From positions 1 to 41,188 of the IMG/VR virus record IMGVR_UViG_3300042383_000142: a stretch of DNA of 41,188 bases. One strand, given 5' to 3'. A program made the position numbers and the translations under genes. This DNA comes from a virus. This document shows, in pieces, positions 15,139 through 22,555 of this stretch. Position 1 is the first letter of the stretch, and each line of letters opens with the position of its first letter. A model generated the notes under the pieces. It searched no databases, was not told where the DNA came from, and saw only the letters and a list, made by a program, of their open reading frames with translations.

Positions 15139-16929
15139 TCACGCTCCCATAAGCATAAAGATTGACGGTGTTGGGTCTGTTACGATTGATGCCCACGAAG
15201 CGGATGTTCCGTTAGTGGTTAAATATTTTCCTGAGTTGCTTGTCTGACTTGGTAACGCATCAACTGGTCCCCAAGAAGAAGTTGTTCCATCTGTAGTTAG
15301 ATACTTGCCTGAATTACCAGTCTGGCTAGGCACTACATATTGAGTAGAGTCTGTAGCCACAAGAGTCTTGCTAGATGGAATAGTTGTACCGTTGATAGAT
15401 GTAGCAGTTGCCACACCAAGTACGGGGGTAATAAGAGTTGGCGTGTTATCTACTACAAACTTACTTCCAGTTCCAGTCTGTGAGGCAATAGAAGTCACAT
15501 TGCCTACAGAGGTGATAGGACCAGTTAGGTTAGACGGAGCAAGGACTGTAGTATCAATGTAGTTCTTAGTTGCTGCATCCTGTGCGCTAGTTGGGTCTCC
15601 AAGACCTGTAATCTTATTGGTTCCCATAGCAAGAGCACCAGACATTGTGCTACCAGACTTAAGTACTACTGTGTCTGCAAAGTTTGCTGTATCAGCAATT
15701 GCTGCAGCAATCTCATTAAGTGTATCAAGAGTAGATGGAGCACCGTCAATGAGGTTAGCAATAGAGGTATCTACATAAGCCTTAGTAGAAGCATCTGTGT
15801 TAGATGTAGGTGTAGCCAAGTTTGTAATCTTCTGGCTATTAACAGATACTGCAGCAGTTGGTGCTGCCATCTGGTCAAGGCGTGAAGTACGAACCTGTGT
15901 ATCAAAGTCTGAGATAGTTGAGGCTGCCTGTGTGCCTGTGTGGTTAGCACGGGCTAGTGGGTCTGTAGCCAACTTAGATAGGGCAATTGCAGCAGAAGCG
16001 TTGATGTCTGCATTAACAATACCGTTGGTCAAAGCCAACTTGCTATAGGCAATCTGAGCAGATGAGTTAACGTCTGCGTTGACAATTGCTCCAGTGCCAA
16101 TGACTGTTGTAAGGCTTACGTTGCCAGTTCCATCAAAGGTAACTCCGCTTGCTTCTACATCTCCAGTAAGTTGAAATGTGCGACCTGTGGCAAGGGCTGT
16201 GGCTGTAGCAGCATTACCTGTTGTAGAACCAGAAGTACCTGATACGTTGCCAGTGACGTTGCCTGTGAGGTTACCTGTGAAAGTACCAGCGATAGCACCA
16301 GTACCAGTAATAGTTGGGCTAGTCAGTGTTTTATTGGTAAGAGTCTGAGTTGTGTCAGTTCCTACAAGTGTTGTTGTTGCATCTGGAATCGTAACTGTAC
16401 GGTCTGCAGTAGGGTCTGTGACTGTAAGAGTTGTTTCAAATGCGTCGGCAGTAGCGCCTTCAAATACAACACTTGCATCTGAAATAGTTAGTCCTGATAC
16501 AGTAGGTGAGGTAAGAGTCTTGTTGGTAAGGGTCTGGGTATTGGTTGTACCAACTACAGCGCCTGTAGCACCGTGTCCTGTGGTTGCTTCGATGTGATTG
16601 TTAGCCTCACGGAAGTCAACACCGATAGCCATGTGACGAACCTTGGCTCCTGCTGAGTGGGCTACACCAGAGACGCCTTCTGTACCAGTTCCGTCAACAC
16701 CACGGATAATTGTGATTGTTGTACTAGAAGGAGAACTAGGTGATGTGGCATAGACAATCTCTTCAAGGGCTGTGTCTGGATCAATAACGAGAGTAAAGCG
16801 CTCACCAGAACCAGGTGTGATGTTACCAAGCACCGCTGCTGAGTTAACAACCATAGTGGTTGCAGTTGCGTTAAGCGCTGATGTGAGTGATGTCTCTTGC
16901 GAGATGGAGGAGTATCTGCGGACTGTCAT
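15139..16929 (-). CDS. Tail fibre protein
   Basis: The 596-residue protein has typical phage fibre repeats. QTLTNKTLTSPTVSGL and QTLTNKTLTSPTITGT recur near residues 130-210, there is a collagen-free glycine/asparagine segment (GNLTGNVTGNVSG), and two copies of the linker motif ...T.A.TKAYVDT / DAATKNYIDT near 380 and 460. The last part repeats SQTGNSGKYLTTDGTTSSWG and SQTSNSGKYLTTNGTSASWA. The N-terminal 120 residues (SISQETSLTSALNATATTMV) probably attach it to the tail. Fibres of this type are trimeric and bind the host surface. The repeats make this gene a hot spot for recombination. Confidence 0.85.
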   Translation of the reverse strand: MTVRRYSSISQETSLTSALNATATTMVVNSAAVLGNITPGSGERFTLVIDPDTALEEIVYATSPSSPSSTTITIIRGVDGTGTEGVSGVAHSAGAKVRHMAIGVDFREANNHIEATTGHGATGAVVGTTNTQTLTNKTLTSPTVSGLTISDASVVFEGATADAFETTLTVTDPTADRTVTIPDATTTLVGTDTTQTLTNKTLTSPTITGTGAIAGTFTGNLTGNVTGNVSGTSGSTTGNAATATALATGRTFQLTGDVEASGVTFDGTGNVSLTTVIGTGAIVNADVNSSAQIAYSKLALTNGIVNADINASAAIALSKLATDPLARANHTGTQAASTISDFDTQVRTSRLDQMAAPTAAVSVNSQKITNLATPTSNTDASTKAYVDTSIANLIDGAPSTLDTLNEIAAAIADTANFADTVVLKSGSTMSGALAMGTNKITGLGDPTSAQDAATKNYIDTTVLAPSNLTGPITSVGNVTSIASQTGTGSKFVVDNTPTLITPVLGVATATSINGTTIPSSKTLVATDSTQYVVPSQTGNSGKYLTTDGTTSSWGPVDALPSQTSNSGKYLTTNGTSASWASIVTDPTPSIFMLMGA

Positions 16930-16932
16930 TGA

Positions 16933-17838
16933 TTAGTACCTCGTATAGTGGATTCGGGTTGGGTAAACATCACGAAGTTTTCCTGCTTCTTCGTTTAAGC
17001 GTTGCTGATAGAGTCCAAGCATAAATCGTGCTGTTGAAGCACCAGAGCCATACTGGATCTTTGTATCTGCGTTATCTGCTTCTGCAGATGAATAGTTGAG
17101 TCGGCCTGGGTCAATGAATGACGCTAGGCGGTATGATGCTCCATAAAGGATGACATCTTTACAAGATGATGGAAGCCCTGTGACAGTCTCAAATACTGCA
17201 GAACCCTCAGATGCTGAGAGTGTGGCTGGCTTCTTGGTATAGTGAACCTGGATCTTGCGACCTGATTCAATATTGTCGTAGACTGAAATGCTATTGCCTG
17301 ATGCAAAGGCTGTGGTGTTTGCAAGCGGATCCTGACGCCAGTTACGAAGTGGCATCCATTCTTCGGTAGATCCTGTTGGTTGCCATGAGACGTAGAGGAT
17401 TGTCTCTGCCTCTGCTGGGAGACTGTAGGTTGTCTTAGCAGAGTTAAAGTTAAAGACATGAACTCCTGTTGCAAACAATTGAGGAAATACTGCGTCAATT
17501 GTATCGTTAATGGCTTTCTTGATTACTGCCTTCGGGAAGGTAGGAGCAACAACTACTCGGCTGTTAACCGTGTGTACCGCTGCCGTAGTACCGTTATAGC
17601 CACGGCCATAAGGTGCTACAGTAGCAGTATTGGACACACGATCATAACTATCAATCCAGAGTAGTTCGTCATCAATCTCGACAACACCTTTACCAATATT
17701 TGACACATCAGCCAAGTTAAGAGTTAGGCCAGATGCGCTGATCTCCTGTGTAAGGTGGGTACTACGATCCTGCCTCATTGTATAACCAGATAGGTTGAGG
17801 AGTGCCTCATCTATCATATTGGTATAGGTGGTTGTCAT
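16933..17838 (-). CDS. Head-tail connector / adaptor-like protein
   Basis: The 301-residue protein contains an N-terminal helical and beta part (MIDEALLNLSGYTM), a beta segment (SNIGKGVVEIDDELLWIDSY) and a C-terminal helical part (KDVILYGASYRLASFIDPGR, RFMLGLYQQRLNEEAGKL). In short-tailed phages the adaptor between portal and nozzle shows a similar mix, with helices that dock on the portal. Placement between the capsid block and the fibre gene supports this. A base-plate or fibre-attachment protein is the main alternative. Confidence 0.55.
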   Translation of the reverse strand: MTTTYTNMIDEALLNLSGYTMRQDRSTHLTQEISASGLTLNLADVSNIGKGVVEIDDELLWIDSYDRVSNTATVAPYGRGYNGTTAAVHTVNSRVVVAPTFPKAVIKKAINDTIDAVFPQLFATGVHVFNFNSAKTTYSLPAEAETILYVSWQPTGSTEEWMPLRNWRQDPLANTTAFASGNSISVYDNIESGRKIQVHYTKKPATLSASEGSAVFETVTGLPSSCKDVILYGASYRLASFIDPGRLNYSSAEADNADTKIQYGSGASTARFMLGLYQQRLNEEAGKLRDVYPTRIHYTRY

Positions 17839-17859
17839 TTAACGTCCTTTAAGGTTGAT

Positions 17860-18372
17860 TTACTTGTTTTTTTCTGCTAGGTACTTTTTCCATGCTGCAG
17901 GACCTGCTGCCAATGCTCGCTCGCGTTTATTCTTTGGAGTATTATACCAGGCGCGTGCAATCAGATCATATACTGGATTCATACCAGAACCGTTTGCCTT
18001 TGGCTTAGGCTTTGGCTTAGGCTTTGTCTTATTAACCTCTGCATACGGTCTTGGTGAATACGATGTTGATGCAGCCTTTGCTGGTTTGTCTGGTACGAAC
18101 ATTGATCCTACGTATTTGCCTCCGCCAGAAGTTGTCTTTGCTGGCTTGTCTGGTACGAATATTGAACCGACATAGCGACCAGAAGACGATGGCTTTGTTG
18201 ATGCTGTTGCCTTTGCTACGCGAGCATCGCCATACATACGGCGGAGTGCTTCACGATACTCAGGAGAATTATTTGATGATGCCGACTTGAGGGAGGCAGT
18301 CATTCCCTGCTTCTTAATCTTATCAATGGTTGCTTGTGAAACCTTGATGTTTCTGTTTGGCTTAGTTGCCAT
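17860..18372 (-). CDS. Lysine-rich small virion-type protein with duplicated motif
   Basis: From the ATG at 18372 the product has 170 residues. It begins MATKPNRNIKVSQATIDKIK and continues KKQGMTASLK...RRMYG, a segment shared with the gene at 18937-19263. Two copies of YVGSxFVPDKPAK follow (SGRYVGSIFVPDKPAK and GGKYVGSMFVPDKPAK), then a KPKPKPKPK run and a helical end (NKRERALAAGPAAWKKYLAE). I cannot name the family. The basic, repeat-rich make-up and its place in the structural operon suggest a DNA-binding or capsid-internal protein. The longer start at 18408 would overlap the upstream gene and has no better signal. Confidence 0.6.
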   Translation of the reverse strand: MATKPNRNIKVSQATIDKIKKQGMTASLKSASSNNSPEYREALRRMYGDARVAKATASTKPSSSGRYVGSIFVPDKPAKTTSGGGKYVGSMFVPDKPAKAASTSYSPRPYAEVNKTKPKPKPKPKANGSGMNPVYDLIARAWYNTPKNKRERALAAGPAAWKKYLAEKNK

Positions 18373-18373
18373 G

Positions 18374-18652
18374 TTACCACTTAACCTTATCTGCCCAATA
18401 TGCGGCACTCAATTTTCCTTTAGAAATGTTACTTGCGTGACGTGCCTTAAATGACTTACGTCGCGCTGCATAGGATGCCGACTCTCCCTTTTTCTTTGGA
18501 GAGCCACTGACACCCTGTTGACCAAAGCGGATAGTCTTGACCGTCCCGCCCACTTTTGCCACAACTACGTGTGACTTCTTAGGGTGAGTCGGTGTACGCT
18601 TTGGTTTGTTATAACCAGATACTCCTACCCGCTTTAGTCTAGGATCTTGCAT
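18374..18652 (-). CDS. Basic small protein with a SFKARH...YWADKVKW end
   Basis: The 92-residue protein is strongly basic. Its C-terminal third reads ARRKSFKARHASNISKGKLS followed by AAYWADKVKW, a conserved ending I associate with small phage and large DNA virus proteins of unknown function. The middle VVAKVGGTVKTIRFGQQGVS is a likely beta hairpin. It is one of a row of small basic genes between capsid and tail genes. DNA condensation or head completion are possible roles; there is no direct evidence. Confidence 0.6.
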   Translation of the reverse strand: MQDPRLKRVGVSGYNKPKRTPTHPKKSHVVVAKVGGTVKTIRFGQQGVSGSPKKKGESASYAARRKSFKARHASNISKGKLSAAYWADKVKW

Positions 18653-18937
18653 TTATCCTTTAAGCATCTTTCTTAGTTTTGCTATTTCAGCAGGTGTAAA
18701 AGCCTTGCCACCAGACGTCATGCTTTTTTTAGCAGGAGGAGTAATTTTTTTGCTAAATGAGCCTGACTTTGTAGCCATTGCTGTTAATCTACCTTGTGCT
18801 GCAGCCTTAGCCTTAGCCTTAGCACTCATAGGTGCTGGTGAGTACTTTGTTGATGCCTTCTTTGGTGGAACTACTGGATTTCCTATGCCACCTGATTCAT
18901 CATAACCTGGACCAGGATATCTTCCTCTGCGTGCCAT
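18653..18937 (-). CDS. Small basic protein
   Basis: The 94-residue product begins MARRGRYPGPGYDESGGIGN and is rich in Lys, Ala and Pro. The middle AKAKAKAAAQGRLTAMATKS looks flexible; the end TPAEIAKLRKMLKG is a probable helix. No family is recognised. Its ends touch the neighbouring genes (TAATG at 18937), so it is an integral member of the operon. A role inside the capsid or at the neck would fit the charge and location. Confidence 0.5.
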   Translation of the reverse strand: MARRGRYPGPGYDESGGIGNPVVPPKKASTKYSPAPMSAKAKAKAAAQGRLTAMATKSGSFSKKITPPAKKSMTSGGKAFTPAEIAKLRKMLKG

Positions 18938-19263
18938 TACATTACCGCCTTAGATTTGGCGTTTCCTCCGCCAGCCTTGGTTGGTCGCTTACCTGGGGTA
19001 AATCGTGATCCCTCGTAGTAACCTGGAGCCTGTGTCTGTGACTTTGTAACACGCTTTGTTCCGTACATGCGCTTTACGCCTTCGACGTATGCAGCGCTTG
19101 CCTTGCCCATAACAGCCTTCTTGAGAGCATTTGTCATGCCGTCTGCCTTGATGCGGTCAATTGTTGCCTGGCTTACCTTGATAGGTGCTGCCTTTGGCTT
19201 TGATGCTGGTGCTTGGTAGTTGCGGTATCCCGAAGGTTGTCCGCCGCCTGATTGTCTTGCCAT
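18937..19263 (-). CDS. Paralogue of the 17860-18372 protein
   Basis: The 108-residue protein shares the segment IKVSQATIDRIKADGMTNAL ... VKRMYG with the gene two places downstream (IKVSQATIDKIKKQGMTASL ... LRRMYG). It is followed by a related surface motif, GYYEGSRFTPGKRPTK, which matches the YVGSxFVPDKPAK repeats of that gene. The N-terminus is Gly/Gln/Pro-rich and the end is lysine-rich. The shared order of a small helical domain and a Tyr-Gly-Ser/Phe-Pro motif suggests gene duplication. Function unknown; likely structural. Confidence 0.6.
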   Translation of the reverse strand: MARQSGGGQPSGYRNYQAPASKPKAAPIKVSQATIDRIKADGMTNALKKAVMGKASAAYVEGVKRMYGTKRVTKSQTQAPGYYEGSRFTPGKRPTKAGGGNAKSKAVM

Positions 19264-19279
19264 TTTTGTTACCTTCCCT

Positions 19280-19675
19280 TTATCTGTATTTTGAGGTTTT
19301 CTTTGCTATCGCTTTGGGTTGTCTTACAAACTGCTTGCCTTGACTTGTGCCCTTACGCTTGGCTGCAGTTGTTTTTGCGTATTCCTTGGCCGATAGAGCC
19401 TGACGTGCCTTCTTGGGAAGGTAGCGTTCTCCCGTTGCCTTGGATCCTTGAGTGCTGGGTTTGCCAGACTTGGTTCCCCACTCTTCCTTAGTCCACTTGG
19501 ACAAGGACTTCTGTTTGCTGGTCTTGCTACCAGAGTAGCCACCACCAGCCTTTTTATAAGCCTGAGCGACTAACTGTGCTTTGCGAGCAGACCACTGACC
19601 AGGCTTGCCACCTTGAGAACTCGCCATAATGCGGTTCTTGATTCGCTCTCTTAACTCAGGCTTTGTATAGGTCAT
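19280..19675 (-). CDS. DUF5872-like protein
   Basis: The 131-residue protein reads MTYTKPELRERIKNRIMASS, then GGKPGQWSARKAQLVAQAYK and later LSKWTKEEWGTKSGKPSTQG, ERYLPKKARQALSAKEYAKT and ending AKKTSKYR. This string of motifs belongs to a highly conserved small family (DUF5872 by my recollection) found in aquatic phages and giant algal viruses. The biochemical role is unknown; its strong conservation and Lys/Trp content suggest packaging or capsid-associated nucleic acid binding. It is among a row of lysine-rich genes downstream of the major capsid gene. Confidence 0.65.
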   Translation of the reverse strand: MTYTKPELRERIKNRIMASSQGGKPGQWSARKAQLVAQAYKKAGGGYSGSKTSKQKSLSKWTKEEWGTKSGKPSTQGSKATGERYLPKKARQALSAKEYAKTTAAKRKGTSQGKQFVRQPKAIAKKTSKYR

Positions 19676-19684
19676 TTAATTCTC

Positions 19685-19951
19685 TTAGTTGGTGTAGTAG
19701 TTTGGCCAAGATCCATACTTTTTGGCATCAGCCTTACGCTTTTTGAGAAGTTCGGCTTCTGCTTTCTTTTGTTGCTTTTGCCAAGTTGGGTTTGAAGTAA
19801 CTTTTGGCTTAGGTGTAGCGGTAGCCTTTGGTGTCGGCTTTACCTTACCAAGATCTCTAAGACCAACAGTACTTCCATTTGGAAGGACAAGTATTGGACC
19901 AGTGTTCTTTGGTTTAGGTGAAGGCGTAGCCTTTTTCTTTATTCCTGGCAT
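19685..19951 (-). CDS. Small Pro/Lys-rich protein
   Basis: The 88-residue product has a flexible Pro/Lys/Thr-rich part (KKKATPSPKPKNTGP, KPTPKATATPKPKVT), a short beta piece (PILVLPNGSTVGLRDLG) and a basic helical end (WQKQQKKAEAELLKKRKADA then KKYGSWPNYYTN). No family is recognised. The gene is 9 bases from its downstream neighbour and 2 from its upstream one. It is one of seven adjacent small basic genes here. Confidence 0.5.
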   Translation of the reverse strand: MPGIKKKATPSPKPKNTGPILVLPNGSTVGLRDLGKVKPTPKATATPKPKVTSNPTWQKQQKKAEAELLKKRKADAKKYGSWPNYYTN

Positions 19952-19953
19952 AA

Positions 19954-20109
19954 TTACATACCACGCTTGTTGTTGAAAATTCCGCGCTTTACGACTTTTT
20001 TCTTAGCAGACTTTTTGGCAATCTTCTTACCAGTCTTCTTGGCTTCCATTTTGGCCATAGCCATTCCCTTTGCTGTGTATGGGAACTCTTTTTTTCCTAC
20101 CTTTGGCAT
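19954..20109 (-). CDS. Very small basic protein
   Basis: The 51-residue product reads MPKVGKKEFPYTAKGMAMAK followed by MEAKKTGKKIAKKSAKKKVV and RGIFNNKRGM. More than a third of its residues are Lys or Arg. The opening FPYTAKGMAMAK recalls small phage proteins located next to structural genes. Its ATG overlaps the stop of the gene upstream (TAATG at 20109-20111), which is good support for a real gene. It may bind DNA inside the head. Confidence 0.65.
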   Translation of the reverse strand: MPKVGKKEFPYTAKGMAMAKMEAKKTGKKIAKKSAKKKVVKRGIFNNKRGM

Positions 20110-20423
20110 TAGATTGCTCCTACTTCGCTTAGTTTGGATACTGTCTTGTTTTGTATTAAGTTTGTGCTGGGCATGGTATTAGCGTCGTAGGCTTTACCCA
20201 TAGCATCAGATGCTCTACGAGCCTCTTGAATCTTCTTCATGGATGTACCTGACGGCTGGATACCCTGAGCCCTAGCATCGCGGTAGGCTTGTAACTCGCC
20301 TTCCCACTTCTTGTTACTTGTTTGCTTCTGTGAGGAAGCGTCCCCTGCATTCATCTGTAGCCCTAGTGCCTTGCAACCAAAGCAACCATCTATCGGATCT
20401 GGATGATGTTCCCAATGTTTCAT
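20109..20423 (-). CDS. Small protein with N-terminal CxxC site, often near capsid genes
   Basis: The 104-residue product begins MKHWEHHPDPIDGCFGCKAL, placing three histidines and C14-x2-C17 together as a likely metal site. A helical section (WEGELQAYRDARAQGIQPSG, SMKKIQEARRASDAMGKAYD) follows. Similar openings occur in actinophage and aquatic phage proteins found after the capsid gene. Function is unknown. It overlaps both neighbours by 1-4 bases, showing tight coupling. Confidence 0.55.
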   Translation of the reverse strand: MKHWEHHPDPIDGCFGCKALGLQMNAGDASSQKQTSNKKWEGELQAYRDARAQGIQPSGTSMKKIQEARRASDAMGKAYDANTMPSTNLIQNKTVSKLSEVGAI

Positions 20424-20671
20424 ACTGTCTCCACTGTGTATCCTGCAGCCTCTAGACCAGCCTTCTCGCCTGGGCTAACATCGTAAGTTATCCCACCTAG
20501 GTAGAATGCCTCTGCCTCTGCTATCTCTTCACTAGAAGGGTTTCTGACTTCATAATATTCCCCTTCGATCTTGATAACACTTACCCCACGTGTTAGTCGA
20601 AAGCGACTAAATAGTGGCCCCTCGCCAGCAGGACCTTCGCTGATGGTTGGTGTTGTGAATCTATATACCAT
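20420..20671 (-). CDS. Small structural-region protein
   Basis: The 83-residue product is beta-rich at first (MVYRFTTPTISEGPAGEGPL, VIKIEGEYYEVRNPSSEEIA) and ends with a LysM/dodecin-like turn (LGGITYDVSPGEKAGLEAAG). It directly follows the major capsid gene and has GGAGG a few bases before its ATG. This is a common place for head-decoration or head-completion proteins, but the sequence itself does not identify which. Confidence 0.55.
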   Translation of the reverse strand: MVYRFTTPTISEGPAGEGPLFSRFRLTRGVSVIKIEGEYYEVRNPSSEEIAEAEAFYLGGITYDVSPGEKAGLEAAGYTVETV

Positions 20672-20699
20672 GTGACCTCCTAAGTCGTTTTACTGATGA

Positions 20700-20717
20700 G
20701 TAGGGGTTGCCCCCTAC
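20700..20717 (-). terminator. Hairpin between the capsid gene and the next gene
   Basis: GTAGGGG and CCCCTAC pair perfectly around a four-base loop that reads GCAA on the transcribed strand, a stable GNRA tetraloop. It sits 22 bases past the capsid stop codon. No T run follows, so it may be a weak or factor-dependent attenuator, or a structure that protects the abundant capsid message from decay. Confidence 0.45.
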
Positions 20718-20738
20718 CCACCCGTCTAATTACTTAGA

Positions 20739-21926
20739 TTATGCACGAACTGATGAAGCAGTTTCGATGCGGTATAGCGCTTCCTGACGGAATACAGACC
20801 AGTTGATCATACCGTGCCAGCCGACTGGGCGGAAACGGTTCAACTTGTCTACAACGTTACCAAACTCAATGCCTGGTTCCTTCCATACTGCCTCAGCAAG
20901 TGCTTGCTGTCCGAGTACGTAAGTGTTGTAAACGCGAGCCTTAGGTGTAACTGTAAGTGTGTTTGTTCCAACAGTACCTGAGTTAGCGACAGACACAGTG
21001 AATGTTGTGTTTGTTGCACCAACTGAGATTGCTGTGATCAAAGCACCAGTTCCTACGTTTGTACCTGAGATAGCATCTCCAACCTCAGCAAGACCACCGA
21101 ATGCACCGTTTGCTGCAACGATTGTGAACTCGCCTGAAACGCCTGATACTGCAGGAGCAGTAGCAAGTGCTGTTAGAGCCTTACCTGAGATAGTGTTTGT
21201 CATGCGTGGTGTCTCGATGAAACGGACACCTTCCCATGCGCCGAGTTCTCCTGCAAGGAGTGGACCAGCGTTCTGGTACTCATGTGGTGTACGCCAGATG
21301 TTGTTTCCTGTCTCTGTACGGAGATCATGTGAAACTTCTGGGTGGATGTATGAAACATACATTCCGCCACGAGTTAGGACGTTGTTAGCGCGTAACTTTG
21401 TTACTGCGTAACGTACGTCGCGTCCCTTGAATGTGTCTGTTGTGTCAATTGTTGACTTAGCAGCAGTTGTTGAAAGTGCTCCACCTGATTCACGGATGAC
21501 GTTTGTACCTGCATCTAGAACAGCGGCAATACCGTTGTCTAGTGTTGTTGCCATGTTGAACGCAACTGCGTTAGCAATCCATGGATCAACATCAGAAAGT
21601 GACATAAGTGCCAACTTGCGTGTTGGAAGTACGACGCGACCTAGTTCTTGCTGTGTGACATCAAGAGTTGTAGTCGCTGGTAGTGCTACTGCATCTGGAT
21701 CTACAGTTTCAGCGAGTGTTGCACCTGCGATTGAGGTGTCAGCAATATCGTTGTGGAACTGGAAACGGATTGAAGAACCGTCGTGAGTTGGGTTTCCGAC
21801 CTTCTTGTCTGCGATTGCGCGGAACTGTGGTGTTGAACGAAGGTTGATTTCGATCAACTTGTCGTACGCCATAGTTACAAGATTGGAACCTAACCCAGAG
21901 GTTGTAGTGGTAAAGATATCTGCCAT
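20739..21926 (-). CDS. Major capsid protein (N4-gp56-like)
   Basis: The 395-residue protein matches the N4-gp56-type major capsid pattern. It starts with IFTTTTSGLGSNLVTMAYDK, has LRSTPQFRAIADKK near residue 30 and VTQQELGRVVLPTRKLALMS near 90-110, then GMYVSYIHPEVSHDLRTETG (188-207). It ends with WKEPGIEFGNVVDKLNRFRP and GWHGMINWSVFRQEALYRIE. Residues about 246-330 form a Gly/Thr/Val-rich beta insert that may be a surface domain. The protein forms the HK97-fold shell with the scaffold gene just before it. AAGGAG lies 10-11 bases before the ATG and is contained in a perfect palindrome. Confidence 0.88.
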   Translation of the reverse strand: MADIFTTTTSGLGSNLVTMAYDKLIEINLRSTPQFRAIADKKVGNPTHDGSSIRFQFHNDIADTSIAGATLAETVDPDAVALPATTTLDVTQQELGRVVLPTRKLALMSLSDVDPWIANAVAFNMATTLDNGIAAVLDAGTNVIRESGGALSTTAAKSTIDTTDTFKGRDVRYAVTKLRANNVLTRGGMYVSYIHPEVSHDLRTETGNNIWRTPHEYQNAGPLLAGELGAWEGVRFIETPRMTNTISGKALTALATAPAVSGVSGEFTIVAANGAFGGLAEVGDAISGTNVGTGALITAISVGATNTTFTVSVANSGTVGTNTLTVTPKARVYNTYVLGQQALAEAVWKEPGIEFGNVVDKLNRFRPVGWHGMINWSVFRQEALYRIETASSVRA

Positions 21927-21928
21927 TT

Positions 21929-21940
21929 GGAGATATCTCC
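21929..21940 (-). promoter_or_regulatory. Palindrome that includes the capsid ribosome binding site
   Basis: GGAGATATCTCC is a perfect 12-base palindrome. The GGAG half is the ribosome binding site of the major capsid gene, and the CTCC half could pair with it around an ATAT loop, lowering translation. A DNA-binding dimer site is another option. The stem is only four pairs, so the effect may be small. Confidence 0.35.
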
Positions 21941-21959
21941 TTTCTGGTTAGTTTGCGGT

Positions 21960-22439
21960 TTATTGACCGCTGAGAATGGTTAAAATTTCTTCCTCAGAAG
22001 ATGCATTCGCTAGGCGATTTGCAATATCATCAGATGCCCCTGGTGCTTCTGCATTGGTCAGTACATTGTTCATCTTCTGCATTGAAGCAATATCTTCTTG
22101 AGATACTTTTGGAGCGTCCTGTTGAATACCGAACACGTCGGCATACTGGTCGATCCATGAGGAAATTGCTTCCTCACTTGCTTCGATGTCATTCGGAACG
22201 AATGCAGCGATCTTTGCGTTGACTCCACGAGACGTAAAAACATCTTTTAGAATCCGCTCTTTTTGAGCCTTGCTCAATTCTCCCAGGTTACTCTCTAGTT
22301 CTTTTGCTCTGCGCTGCTCGGCCTTTAGTGCTTTGCGGAGTTTCTTTACTAGATCGGTATCGTTGTCGTATGTCGGGGTGTAATCCTCGTCATCTTCGTC
22401 TTCGATGTCCCAGTTGATGTTGTCGCGGTTGTTGCTCAT
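21960..22439 (-). CDS. Scaffolding protein
   Basis: From the ATG at 22439, which has GGAGAGG six bases upstream, the product has 159 residues. It is very acidic at first (WDIEDEDDEDYTPTYDNDTD) and then forms a long charged helix (VKKLRKALKAEQRRAKELES). The second half is helical, with FVPNDIEASEEAISSWIDQY and an acidic end NASSEEEILTILSGQ. This pattern and the location directly before the major capsid gene are typical of phage scaffolds, which guide shell assembly and leave or are degraded. The longer start at 22496 lacks support. Confidence 0.8.
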   Translation of the reverse strand: MSNNRDNINWDIEDEDDEDYTPTYDNDTDLVKKLRKALKAEQRRAKELESNLGELSKAQKERILKDVFTSRGVNAKIAAFVPNDIEASEEAISSWIDQYADVFGIQQDAPKVSQEDIASMQKMNNVLTNAEAPGASDDIANRLANASSEEEILTILSGQ

Positions 22440-22515
22440 AGCAACCTCTCCCTTGTTAGTAGTTGGCGTACGCCTCAAGATTGGAAGGGGCTCCAAGTTG
22501 GCTCGTACTATCGGT

Positions 22516-22545
22516 CTTATACACCATTGGGGCCGATGGGTCCAA
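22516..22545 (-). promoter_or_regulatory. Possible internal late promoter before scaffold and capsid
   Basis: On the minus strand TTGGAC (-35 like, 22540-22545) is separated by 18 bases from TATAAG (-10 like, 22516-22521), about 77 bases upstream of the scaffold ATG. An inverted repeat CCATTGG...CCAATGG (22524-22548) overlaps this site and could be an operator. The gap between 22440 and 22555 otherwise holds no gene. The -10 box is good and the -35 weak. Confidence 0.4.
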
Positions 22546-22555
22546 TGGAATTCTT

